Both the position numbers and the translations under genes were made by a program. The notes beneath the pieces were generated by a model. It did not search any database. It worked only from the letters and a program-made list of their open reading frames with translations, and was not told the DNA's origin. Positions 6,487 through 11,648 of a DNA stretch of 11,648 nt are shown here, in pieces. This stretch comes from Alphaproteobacteria bacterium (GTDB lineage: Bacteria > Pseudomonadota > Alphaproteobacteria > ATCC43930 > CGMCC-115725), in contig JASHUX010000262.1 in assembly GCA_030039775.1 (NCBI GenBank), positions 1-11,648 of the forward strand. Reading direction: 5' to 3'. Numbering within the stretch: the first letter of the stretch is position 1; each line of letters opens with the position of its first letter.

Positions 6487-6497
6487 TATAATACCAC
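6480..6497. promoter_or_regulatory. AT-rich 18-bp near-perfect palindrome, operator-like
   Basis: GTGGTA, centre ATATAA, TACCAC forms an 18-bp palindrome in which 8 of 9 base pairs match (only 6486/6491 fails). It contains the stop codon of the secreted orphan gene and lies 38 bases upstream of the likely rplM -35. A stem this AT-rich with no T-run is a poor terminator but a plausible site for a dimeric regulator. I cannot assign it to a family. Confidence 0.4.
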
Positions 6498-6534
6498 ATA
6501 GCTCAATACCTTGATCTAGCTGTATTATCCGGCG

Positions 6535-6562
6535 TTGACGCGCGAGTTTCGCGTGGCATACT
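6535..6562 (+). promoter_or_regulatory. Likely sigma-70 promoter of the rplM-rpsI transcript
   Basis: TTGACG (6535-6540), a 16-base spacer and CATACT (6557-6562) match alphaproteobacterial housekeeping promoters (TTGAC followed by a degenerate -10). Transcription would start near 6569, leaving a leader of about 17 bases with the AAAGAGG ribosome binding site (6574-6580) and the rplM ATG at 6586. Confidence 0.5.
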
Positions 6563-6585
6563 GCGCCGCTCTTAAAGAGGCGCCC

Positions 6586-7047
6586 ATGACCACGTTTTCC
6601 GCCAAGCCGTCCGACATCAAGAAGGGTTGGACGCTGATCGACGCCGATGGGCTGGTGCTCGGCCGGCTCGCCGCGCTGATTGCGACGCGGCTCCGCGGCA
6701 AGCACAAGCCGGCCTACACGCCGCATATGGATGACGGCGACCATATCGTCGTGATCAACGCGGCGAAGGTGCGGCTCACCGGCAACAAGGGCCAGCAGAG
6801 CATCAATTATTGGTATTCAGGCTTTCCCGGCGGGCTGAAGGAACATTCGAAGGGCGCGATCCTCGCCGGCAAGCATCCCGAGCGGGTGATCCTTAAGGCG
6901 GTGGAGCGCATGGTGCCGCGCGGTCCGATGGGCCGCAAAGTGATGGGTCATCTTCGGGTTTATCCCGGCCCCGACCATCCGCACGAGGCGCAAAAGCCGG
7001 TGACGCTCGATGTCGGCGCGCTGAACCGCAAAAACAAGAGGGCATGA
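6586..7047 (+). CDS. rplM: 50S ribosomal protein L13
   Basis: L13 is an early-assembling protein of the large ribosomal subunit. The 153-residue product shows the family motifs [71 protein letters not shown] and [13 protein letters not shown]. The ATG at 6586 is chosen because of the AAAGAGG just upstream and the normal family N-terminus; an in-frame TTG at 6535 lies within the promoter -35 and would add 17 unrelated residues. In E. coli, L13 represses translation of its own mRNA; whether this short leader allows that is unclear. One base separates its stop from the rpsI ATG. Confidence 0.97.
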   Translation: MTTFSAKPSDIKKGWTLIDADGLVLGRLAALIATRLRGKHKPAYTPHMDDGDHIVVINAAKVRLTGNKGQQSINYWYSGFPGGLKEHSKGAILAGKHPERVILKAVERMVPRGPMGRKVMGHLRVYPGPDHPHEAQKPVTLDVGALNRKNKRA

Positions 7048-7048
7048 C

Positions 7049-7567
7049 ATGGCGGACGAACGGCCATCCCTGAGCCAATTGGGCCAAGCGTTTCTCGGCG
7101 CGGGCGTGCGCGGCCAGAACCAGGCGCCGCCGCCGAAGGCGGACGAGCATGACGAACCGGCGCAGCAGAAGCTCGACGAGCACGGCCGCGCCTACGCCAC
7201 CGGCAAGCGTAAGAACGCGGTGGCCCGCGTCTGGCTCAAGCCGGGCAAAGGCAGTGTGACGATCAACGGCCGCGACAGTCCGGTCTATTTCGCGCGGCCC
7301 GTCTTGCGCATGATCATCGCGCAGCCGTTCCAGGTCGCGAACCGCCTCAACCAATATGACGTGACATGCACGGTGATCGGCGGCGGTTTGTCAGGCCAGG
7401 CCGGTGCCGTGCGCCACGGCATCAGCCGCGCGCTGACCTATTACGAGCCGGGCCTGCGGCCGGTGCTGAAGCAGGTCGGCTTCCTCACCCGCGACAGCCG
7501 CGTGGTCGAGCGCAAGAAGTACGGCAAGGCCAAGGCCCGCCGCTCCTTCCAGTTCTCGAAGCGCTAG
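7049..7567 (+). CDS. rpsI: 30S ribosomal protein S9
   Basis: S9 is a small-subunit protein whose C-terminal tail reaches the P-site tRNA. At 172 residues it is longer than E. coli S9 (130). The conserved core begins at [20 protein letters not shown] (about residue 49) and ends with the classic [19 protein letters not shown]. Residues 1-48 are a low-complexity Gln/Pro/Glu/Asp-rich extension; similar extensions are usual in alphaproteobacterial S9. The start follows the rplM stop after one base. The last codons lead directly to the haloacid dehalogenase gene, again after one base. Confidence 0.96.
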   Translation: MADERPSLSQLGQAFLGAGVRGQNQAPPPKADEHDEPAQQKLDEHGRAYATGKRKNAVARVWLKPGKGSVTINGRDSPVYFARPVLRMIIAQPFQVANRLNQYDVTCTVIGGGLSGQAGAVRHGISRALTYYEPGLRPVLKQVGFLTRDSRVVERKKYGKAKARRSFQFSKR

Positions 7568-7568
7568 T

Positions 7569-8252
7569 CTGGCGACCGCGCTTCCCGGCATTCGTGCCTG
7601 CGTCTTCGACGCATACGGCACGCTGTTCGATTACGTCTCGGCGGCGGCGCGTTGCCGCGATGTGCTCGGCGACAAATTCGCCGGGTTGGCGGCGTTGTGG
7701 CGCGACAAGCAGCTCCAGTACACGTGGCTCCGTACGTTGGAGGGGCGGCACGCTGATTTCTGGCAGGTCACCGGCGACGCGCTCGATTACGCGCTTGAGA
7801 CGCTCGGGGTCGTCGACCCGGTGTTGCGCGCGCGGCTGATGGACGCGTACCGCACGCTCGACGCTTTTCCTGATGTGGCCGACACGTTACGCCGCCTCAA
7901 AGCCGCAGGGCTTCGTACCGCGATCCTGTCGAACGGCACCCCCGACATGCTGCGGGCCGCGATCGATGCCACCCGCCTCGGGCCGCTGCTCGATGCGGTT
8001 CTGTCGGTCGGGGAAGTCGGCGTGTTCAAGACTCATCCCAAGGTCTACCAGCTTGCGCTCGATCGGCTCGGCCTGCCCGCGAGCGCGATCTGCTTCGTCT
8101 CGTCGAACGGCTGGGACGCGTACGCCGCGTCGGCGTTCGGCATGCGTGTGGTGTGGTGCAACCGCTACGGTCAGCGTCCCGAAAGGTTGCCGGGCAAGCC
8201 CGATCACGTGATTGCAACATTGGCCGATCTGCCGCCGCTGCTCGGCGCTTGA
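7569..8252 (+). CDS. Haloacid dehalogenase, type II (HAD superfamily), apparent CTG start
   Basis: Type II haloacid dehalogenases hydrolyse (S)-2-haloacids through an aspartyl-ester intermediate; many family members have unknown natural substrates. From the CTG at 7569 the product is 227 residues, the usual length. The active-site set is complete: nucleophile Asp14 and Thr18 in FDAYGTLFD, Arg55 in YTWLRTL, Ser121-Asn122 in ILSNGTP, Lys154 and Tyr160 in VFKTHPKVYQ, and the SSNGWDA motif (179-185). No ATG, GTG or TTG lies in frame between the upstream stop at 7467 and GTG 7662. Starting at 7662 would remove the nucleophile. CTG 7569 follows the rpsI stop by one base, like the rplM-rpsI junction. 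A sequencing error or a truncated gene are alternatives. Confidence 0.85.
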   Translation: MATALPGIRACVFDAYGTLFDYVSAAARCRDVLGDKFAGLAALWRDKQLQYTWLRTLEGRHADFWQVTGDALDYALETLGVVDPVLRARLMDAYRTLDAFPDVADTLRRLKAAGLRTAILSNGTPDMLRAAIDATRLGPLLDAVLSVGEVGVFKTHPKVYQLALDRLGLPASAICFVSSNGWDAYAASAFGMRVVWCNRYGQRPERLPGKPDHVIATLADLPPLLGA

Positions 8253-8267
8253 TCGCGGTGCGATACA

Positions 8268-8273
8268 TACAAT
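8268..8273 (+). promoter_or_regulatory. Possible -10 element of the argC leader
   Basis: TACAAT (8268-8273) lies just after the dehalogenase stop. It matches the -10 consensus at five of six positions, but no -35 stands at normal spacing; the nearest, TTGATC at 8249-8254, is only 13 bases away. If used, transcripts would begin near 8280, giving an argC leader of about 140 bases. Confidence 0.28.
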
Positions 8274-8284
8274 ATGGTGTCGCC

Positions 8285-8332
8285 ATGATTCAGGGTTTTT
8301 CATCGCCCGCGAAGCGCCTCCGACGATCCTGA
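8285..8332 (+). CDS. Candidate leader peptide upstream of argC
   Basis: An ATG opens a 15-codon frame, MIQGFSSPAKRLRRS, ending in TGA at 8330-8332. A GGTG lies 5 bases upstream and could be a ribosome binding site. Residues 10-14 are Lys-Arg-Leu-Arg-Arg, including two adjacent CGA codons, which I expect to be less used in a GC-rich genome. These codons lie in the 5' arm of a hairpin. A basic run just before an arginine-biosynthesis gene suggests a sensor peptide, but short frames in GC-rich DNA are often Arg-rich by chance. Functional status unproven. Confidence 0.3.
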   Translation: MIQGFSSPAKRLRRS

Positions 8333-8404
8333 CGTCGGGACGAGACCCCTGCGTCTCGAATCATCATATTCTGCAATCACTGATGAGACCGGCCCGCGTG
8401 CCGG
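8320..8404 (+). promoter_or_regulatory. Three consecutive stem-loops in the argC leader
   Basis: Stem 1 pairs CCGACG (8320-8325) with CGTCGG (8333-8338) around a 7-base loop and overlaps the Arg codons of the small upstream frame. Stem 2 pairs CGAGAC (8341-8346) with GTCTCG (8353-8358). Stem 3 pairs CCGGC (8389-8393) with GCCGG (8400-8404), 15 bases before the argC ATG. None is followed by a T-run, so a textbook intrinsic terminator is absent. Control by ribosome stalling, Rho or access to the argC start are possibilities. The pairings are exact; their use is inferred. Confidence 0.38.
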
Positions 8405-8419
8405 CAAGGCGAAGCGAAG

Positions 8420-9472
8420 ATGAGTCAGGACAAAGTCAAAACCCGGATCGCGATTTTAGGCGCCAGCGGCTATACCGGCGTCGAGCTGCTGCGCATGTTG
8501 GCGCATCACCCGAACGCGGAGATCGTGGCACTCACGGCGGATCGCCAGGCCGGCAAGGACATCGGCACGGTCTTCCCGCATCTCCTGATCCGCAGCCTGC
8601 CCAAGCTCGTGCAAATCAACGAGGTCGATTGGAGCAAGGTCGATCTCGTGTTTTGCTGCCTGCCGCACGGCACGACGCAGGAGGTGATTGCCGGCTTGCC
8701 GAAGCACCTGCGCATTCTCGATCTCTCCGCCGATTTCCGTCTCGCCGATCCGGCCGTGTACGCCAAATGGTACGGCCACGCGCATCGTGCCGTCGCGCTG
8801 CAAGACGAGGCAGTGTACGGCCTGACCGAGGTGATGCGTCACGCGATCTCCAGCGCGCGTCTTGTTGCGGTGCCGGGCTGCTATCCCACAGGCGCGCAAT
8901 TGCCGCTGATTCCGTTGATCAAGGCGGCCGTGATCGACGCCGACGACATCGTCATCGATGCGAAGTCCGGCGTCACCGGCGCGGGCCGTGCCGCTAAGGA
9001 GACCAGCCTGTTCGCCGAAGTGTCGGAAGGCATCAACGCCTACGGCGTCGCCAATCATCGCCACATGCCGGAGATCGAGCAGGGCCTGTCGCGCGCGGCC
9101 GGCCGGCCGATCGCGGTCAGCTTTACGCCGCATTTGATGCCGATGAATCGCGGCATCCTCTCGACCATTTATGTTCGTTACGCCAACGGCGCGACGCTGG
9201 CCGATTTGCGCCGCGCGCTCGAGGAGGCCTACGGGGACGAGGCGTTCGTCCACGTGCTGCCGGCGGGTTCGATGCCCGCGACGCATCATGTCCGCGGCTC
9301 CAATCTTTGCTTGATCGGCCTGGCGCAGGATCGGCTCTCCGGCCGTGCCATTATCATTTCGGCGCTCGACAATCTGGTGAAGGGCGCGTCCGGTCAGGCG
9401 ATTCAGGACATGAACGTCATGCTCGGCCTCGACGAATCGACCGGCTTGCAACAGGAGCCGCTGTTTCCATGA
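8420..9472 (+). CDS. argC: N-acetyl-gamma-glutamyl-phosphate reductase
   Basis: ArgC catalyses the NADPH-dependent third step of arginine synthesis, reducing N-acetylglutamyl-5-phosphate to the semialdehyde. The 350-residue protein has the Rossmann motif GASGYTG (residues 14-20), the active-site VPGCYPTGAQLPLIPL with nucleophile Cys154, the KSGVTGAGRAAKE loop, and ANHRHMPEIEQ with His213 and His215, one of which is the likely general base. Upstream bases AAGGCGAAGCGAAG give a modest ribosome binding site. A 167-base leader with a small upstream frame and stem-loops separates it from the dehalogenase gene. Its last four bases overlap the carbonic anhydrase start (ATGA). Confidence 0.97.
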   Translation: MSQDKVKTRIAILGASGYTGVELLRMLAHHPNAEIVALTADRQAGKDIGTVFPHLLIRSLPKLVQINEVDWSKVDLVFCCLPHGTTQEVIAGLPKHLRILDLSADFRLADPAVYAKWYGHAHRAVALQDEAVYGLTEVMRHAISSARLVAVPGCYPTGAQLPLIPLIKAAVIDADDIVIDAKSGVTGAGRAAKETSLFAEVSEGINAYGVANHRHMPEIEQGLSRAAGRPIAVSFTPHLMPMNRGILSTIYVRYANGATLADLRRALEEAYGDEAFVHVLPAGSMPATHHVRGSNLCLIGLAQDRLSGRAIIISALDNLVKGASGQAIQDMNVMLGLDESTGLQQEPLFP

Positions 9473-9969
9473 ACATCATCCGCGCCTATGGCGGCTACAC
9501 GCCGAAGATCCATCCGACGGCGTGGGTCGCCGAGAGCGCCGCGCTGATCGGCGACGTCGAGATCGCCGAGGGCGCCGGCATCTGGTACGGCGTGGTGTTG
9601 CGCGGCGACAGCGGCGGTATCCGCATCGGGCGCAACTCCAATGTGCAGGATAATTCGGTGATGCACGAAGGCGTCGTCGTCGGCGAGAATATCACCATTG
9701 GCCACATGGCGTTGGTCCATGCCTGCAAGCTCGAGAACAACAGCTTCGTCGGCATGAGCGCGACGGTGATGGACGGCGTGGTCGTGGAGGAGGGTGCGAT
9801 GGTCGCGGCCGGCGCGCTCGTCACGCCGGGCAAGCGCATTCCAAAAGGCCAACTCTGGGCGGGCCGTCCCGCGAAATTCATGCGCGAGCTCAGGGACACC
9901 GACTATCACGAGATGCGCCAAAGCGCGACCTACTATGTCGAGCTGGCGAAGAAATACCGCGGCGGTTGA
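9469..9969 (+). CDS. Gamma-class carbonic anhydrase-like hexapeptide protein
   Basis: This 166-residue protein is a left-handed beta-helix (hexapeptide repeat) of the gamma-carbonic anhydrase, YrdA/PaaY-like group. Visible features are TAWVAESAALIGDVEIAEGA, the VVLRGDSGGIRIG segment (about 42-54), NVQDNSVMHEG and TIGHMALVHAC. His66, His79 and His84 are positioned as the three metal ligands, so a Zn or Fe site is probably intact. Many members show weak or no carbonic anhydrase activity, so the reaction is not certain. The ATG at 9469 overlaps the argC stop, making a coupled pair. It ends three bases from the stop of the convergent SDR gene. Confidence 0.9.
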   Translation: MNIIRAYGGYTPKIHPTAWVAESAALIGDVEIAEGAGIWYGVVLRGDSGGIRIGRNSNVQDNSVMHEGVVVGENITIGHMALVHACKLENNSFVGMSATVMDGVVVEEGAMVAAGALVTPGKRIPKGQLWAGRPAKFMRELRDTDYHEMRQSATYYVELAKKYRGG

Positions 9970-9972
9970 CGA

Positions 9973-10866
9973 TCAGGTTCCGAAATAGCGCGGGTGGTCG
10001 ATATCCGCAATCAGTCCGTCCTGCTGCGGGCGCCAGCCAAGCAGTTCTCGTGTCCGCGGGCTCGATGCCGGGACATTGAAGGCGGCAAAATTCGCGAACC
10101 ACGTGAAATGCTTGGCCGCGTCCGCCGGCGACAGCGACACCACCGGCACGTTGAGACGGTGACCGATCACGGCGGCGATGTCACGGAACGGCACGCCTTC
10201 GTCGGCGACGGCGTGATAGCGGGCGCCGGCGGTGCCGTTCTCGAGCGCGAGCCGGTAGAGATGCGCCGCGTCGAGCCGATGCACCGATGCCCAACGGTTC
10301 ATCCCGTCGCCGATATAAGCCGATACGCTTTTCTCGCGCGCAAAACCGATAAGCCGTGGCACGAAGCCATGATCGCCGGCGCCATGAACCGACGGCGGCA
10401 GCCGTACCACAGACGCCCGCAGGCCGCGCGCCGCCATGCCCACCGCCGTCTCTTCCGAGGCGCGCGGCATCGCGGGAGACGCAAGCCGGGGCGGGTCGTC
10501 CTCCATCAAAAGCGGCCCCGAGCCCTGCACGGCTAGGCCGGAGGTTACGAGCAGTAGACGATCGGAGCCGGCGAGCACGCCGCCCATCGCCTCGATCGCG
10601 CGGCGGTCCATTTCGCAATTAGCCGCGAATTTCGAGAAATCGTGGTTAAAGCCGGTATGGATGACGCCGTCCGACGCCGCGGCGCCACGGCGGAGGCCGT
10701 CGAGGTCTTCGAGATCGCCGCGATGCACCACAGCGCCGGTGGCGGCGAGCGATTTGGCGGCGGCGTCCGAACGCGCGAGGCCGGTTACGTGGTGGCCGGC
10801 GGCGATGAGCTCCTGGACAATGGCAGAACCGACGAAGCCGGTGGCACCGGTGACGAAGACACGCAT
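9973..10866 (-). CDS. NAD(P)-dependent SDR / epimerase-like oxidoreductase (atypical)
   Basis: This 297-residue Rossmann protein starts [20 protein letters not shown] with the dinucleotide motif GATGFVG (residues 7-13). Arg32 after the second strand (GLARSD) suggests NADP(H). Further features are [45 protein letters not shown] and a [18 protein letters not shown] segment. Where extended SDRs carry YxxxK there is PRASE (134-138), so the catalytic Tyr and Lys are missing; related proteins I recall share this pattern, so it is probably a family trait rather than decay. AGGGGAAGG precedes the ATG. It is divergent from an AraC-type regulator, which probably controls it. Substrate unknown. Confidence 0.88.
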   Translation of the reverse strand: MRVFVTGATGFVGSAIVQELIAAGHHVTGLARSDAAAKSLAATGAVVHRGDLEDLDGLRRGAAASDGVIHTGFNHDFSKFAANCEMDRRAIEAMGGVLAGSDRLLLVTSGLAVQGSGPLLMEDDPPRLASPAMPRASEETAVGMAARGLRASVVRLPPSVHGAGDHGFVPRLIGFAREKSVSAYIGDGMNRWASVHRLDAAHLYRLALENGTAGARYHAVADEGVPFRDIAAVIGHRLNVPVVSLSPADAAKHFTWFANFAAFNVPASSPRTRELLGWRPQQDGLIADIDHPRYFGT

Positions 10867-10903
10867 GACGACCTTCCCCTGGATAAGCCTTGAGGACCGC
10901 CCG

Positions 10904-10938
10904 TGCGGCCCGCGTAATCAAGGTAGGTACGGGCCGCA
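10904..10938. repeat. Perfect 9-bp inverted repeat in the SDR/AraC divergent spacer
   Basis: TGCGGCCCG (10904-10912) and CGGGCCGCA (10930-10938) are exact reverse complements separated by 17 bases. They lie near the middle of the 126-base spacer, 37 bases from the SDR start and 54 from the regulator start. The position fits an operator controlling both genes. AraC proteins more often use direct repeats, so it might serve another dimeric protein or be chance in GC-rich DNA. Confidence 0.4.
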
Positions 10939-10962
10939 AGACGATCTATGCTGTAGCGTCCG

Positions 10963-10968
10963 TATTAT
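10963..10968 (+). promoter_or_regulatory. Possible -10 element for the AraC-type regulator
   Basis: TATTAT lies 24 bases before the GTG start, leaving a leader of about 18 bases that contains GGAG. The only -35-like sequence, AAGACG (10938-10943), is 19 bases upstream and poor; it overlaps the end of the inverted repeat. Confidence 0.28.
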
Positions 10969-10992
10969 CTTCGCCATCGTCCGGAGTTACCC

Positions 10993-11648
10993 GTGGACCC
11001 GCTCTCCGATGTCCTGTCGCTATTGAAGCCGCGCACGTATCTGTCTCGCGGCTTCGATATTGGCGGCGACTGGTCGATCCAGTTTCCGCGCCACGACGGC
11101 ATCAAATGCTACGCGATTTTTTCCGGCAAATGTTGGCTGTGCGTCGACGGCGCCGAGCCGGTACATGTGGAGACGGGCGATTGCTTTCTGTTGCTGCGCG
11201 GGCGGCCGTTCCGCCTGGCCAGCGATCCGCGTTTGCCGCCGGTCGACTTTAGGACGATTTTCTCGGCCGCGCGGGACGGCATCGCCGTCCATAATGGCGG
11301 CGGCCGGTGCGTCGGCGTGGGCGGGCATTTCGCCTTCGCCGGCAATCATGCCGACATCCTGTTGAGCATGCTCCCGCCGGTCGTGCATCTCCGCACGGAG
11401 GCCGAGAAAGCGGCGCTGCGCTGGTCATTGGAGCGGATGGTGCAGGAGTTGCGGGAGCCGCAGCCGGGCGGCGCGCTCGTGGCGCAGCATCTCTCGCACA
11501 TGATGTTGGTTCAGGCGCTGCGCCTGCATTTGGCCGAGGGACCGCAGGGCGGCGTCGGCTGGTTCTTCGCGCTCGCCGACAAGCAGATCGGTACCGCGAT
11601 CGCGGCGATGCACGACGATCCCGCGCATCGCTGGACCTTAGCCGAACT
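10993..11648 (+). CDS. AraC family transcriptional regulator with N-terminal cupin domain, 3'-truncated
   Basis: The frame opens at GTG 10993 and stays open to the window edge, giving 218 codons. GGAG lies 6 bases upstream and supports the start. The protein begins (M)DPLSDVLSLLKPRTYLSRGF, followed by a cupin-like sensor: GGDWSIQFPRHDGIKCYAIF, GDCFLLLRGRPFRLA, and a helical stretch with VVHLRTEAEKAALRWSLERM and QHLSHMMLVQALRLHL. It ends GWFFALADKQIGTAIAAMHD then RWTLAEL, the usual lead-in to the AraC helix-turn-helix, which lies beyond the window. This matches the AraC-binding-like cupin_6 type regulators, often found beside oxidoreductase genes. The divergent SDR gene is the probable target. 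Confidence 0.88.
   Translation, partial: MDPLSDVLSLLKPRTYLSRGFDIGGDWSIQFPRHDGIKCYAIFSGKCWLCVDGAEPVHVETGDCFLLLRGRPFRLASDPRLPPVDFRTIFSAARDGIAVHNGGGRCVGVGGHFAFAGNHADILLSMLPPVVHLRTEAEKAALRWSLERMVQELREPQPGGALVAQHLSHMMLVQALRLHLAEGPQGGVGWFFALADKQIGTAIAAMHDDPAHRWTLAE

Noticed and set aside
6487..6528. Further -10-like TATTAT (6523-6528) upstream of rplM
   Set aside because: No -35 at suitable spacing; the TTGACG/CATACT pair further downstream is the better promoter.
6563..6583. Hairpin (GCGCC/GGCGC plus TCT/AGA) covering the rplM ribosome binding site, suggestive of L13 autoregulation
   Set aside because: The predicted transcription start (about 6569) lies inside the left arm, so most of it would not be in the mRNA. 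It would matter only if a start further upstream is used.
8341..8358. Intrinsic terminator after the dehalogenase gene
   Set aside because: The stem is perfect, but the following bases are AATCATCATATT, without a T-run; it was kept only as a leader stem-loop.
1..11648. CRISPR array, insertion sequence, toxin-antitoxin or defence system
   Set aside because: No spaced direct repeats, transposase, nuclease or small two-gene toxin pair was found; the content is housekeeping throughout.

Overview
The window looks like core chromosome of a high-GC alphaproteobacterium, possibly Rhodospirillales-like. This rests on gene order and protein character: bamE divergent from a CBP3-type chaperone, YceD/DUF177, rpmF, plsX, fabH, ihfA, MerR; and rplM-rpsI followed by argC. 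No transposase, integrase, phage gene, CRISPR array or long repeat is visible. All calls come from reading the sequence; no database search was possible.

Region 1 (1-4514). A truncated bamE lipoprotein gene on the minus strand faces a compact plus-strand cluster: CBP3-type cytochrome bc1 chaperone, YceD/DUF177, rpmF (L32), plsX, fabH, ihfA and a MerR-type regulator. Several junctions are ATGA or TGATG overlaps. The cluster joins ribosome assembly (YceD, L32), entry into phospholipid and fatty acid synthesis (PlsX, FabH) and a nucleoid protein (IHF alpha) with its own likely promoter.

Region 2 (4515-6585). A tRNA-Pro(GGG) is followed by a small unrecognised minus-strand gene, cutA, a minus-strand crotonase-fold gene resembling ECHDC3 that lacks both classical hydratase glutamates, and a short secreted orphan protein. 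An AT-rich, nearly perfect 18-bp palindrome lies at the end of the orphan gene.

Region 3 (6586-9969). rplM and rpsI are followed directly by a type II haloacid dehalogenase whose only start that keeps the active site is a CTG. Then come argC and a gamma-carbonic anhydrase, joined by an ATGA overlap. The 167-base argC leader holds a possible 15-codon peptide with an Arg-Leu-Arg-Arg run. Its two CGA codons lie in the 5' arm of a hairpin, and two more stem-loops follow. This is the best candidate in the window for an undescribed control element, but it is a hypothesis.

Region 4 (9970-11648). An atypical SDR/epimerase-like oxidoreductase on the minus strand is divergent from a truncated AraC-family regulator with an N-terminal cupin domain. 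The shared 126-base spacer holds a perfect 9-bp inverted repeat, suggesting a local regulator-target pair.
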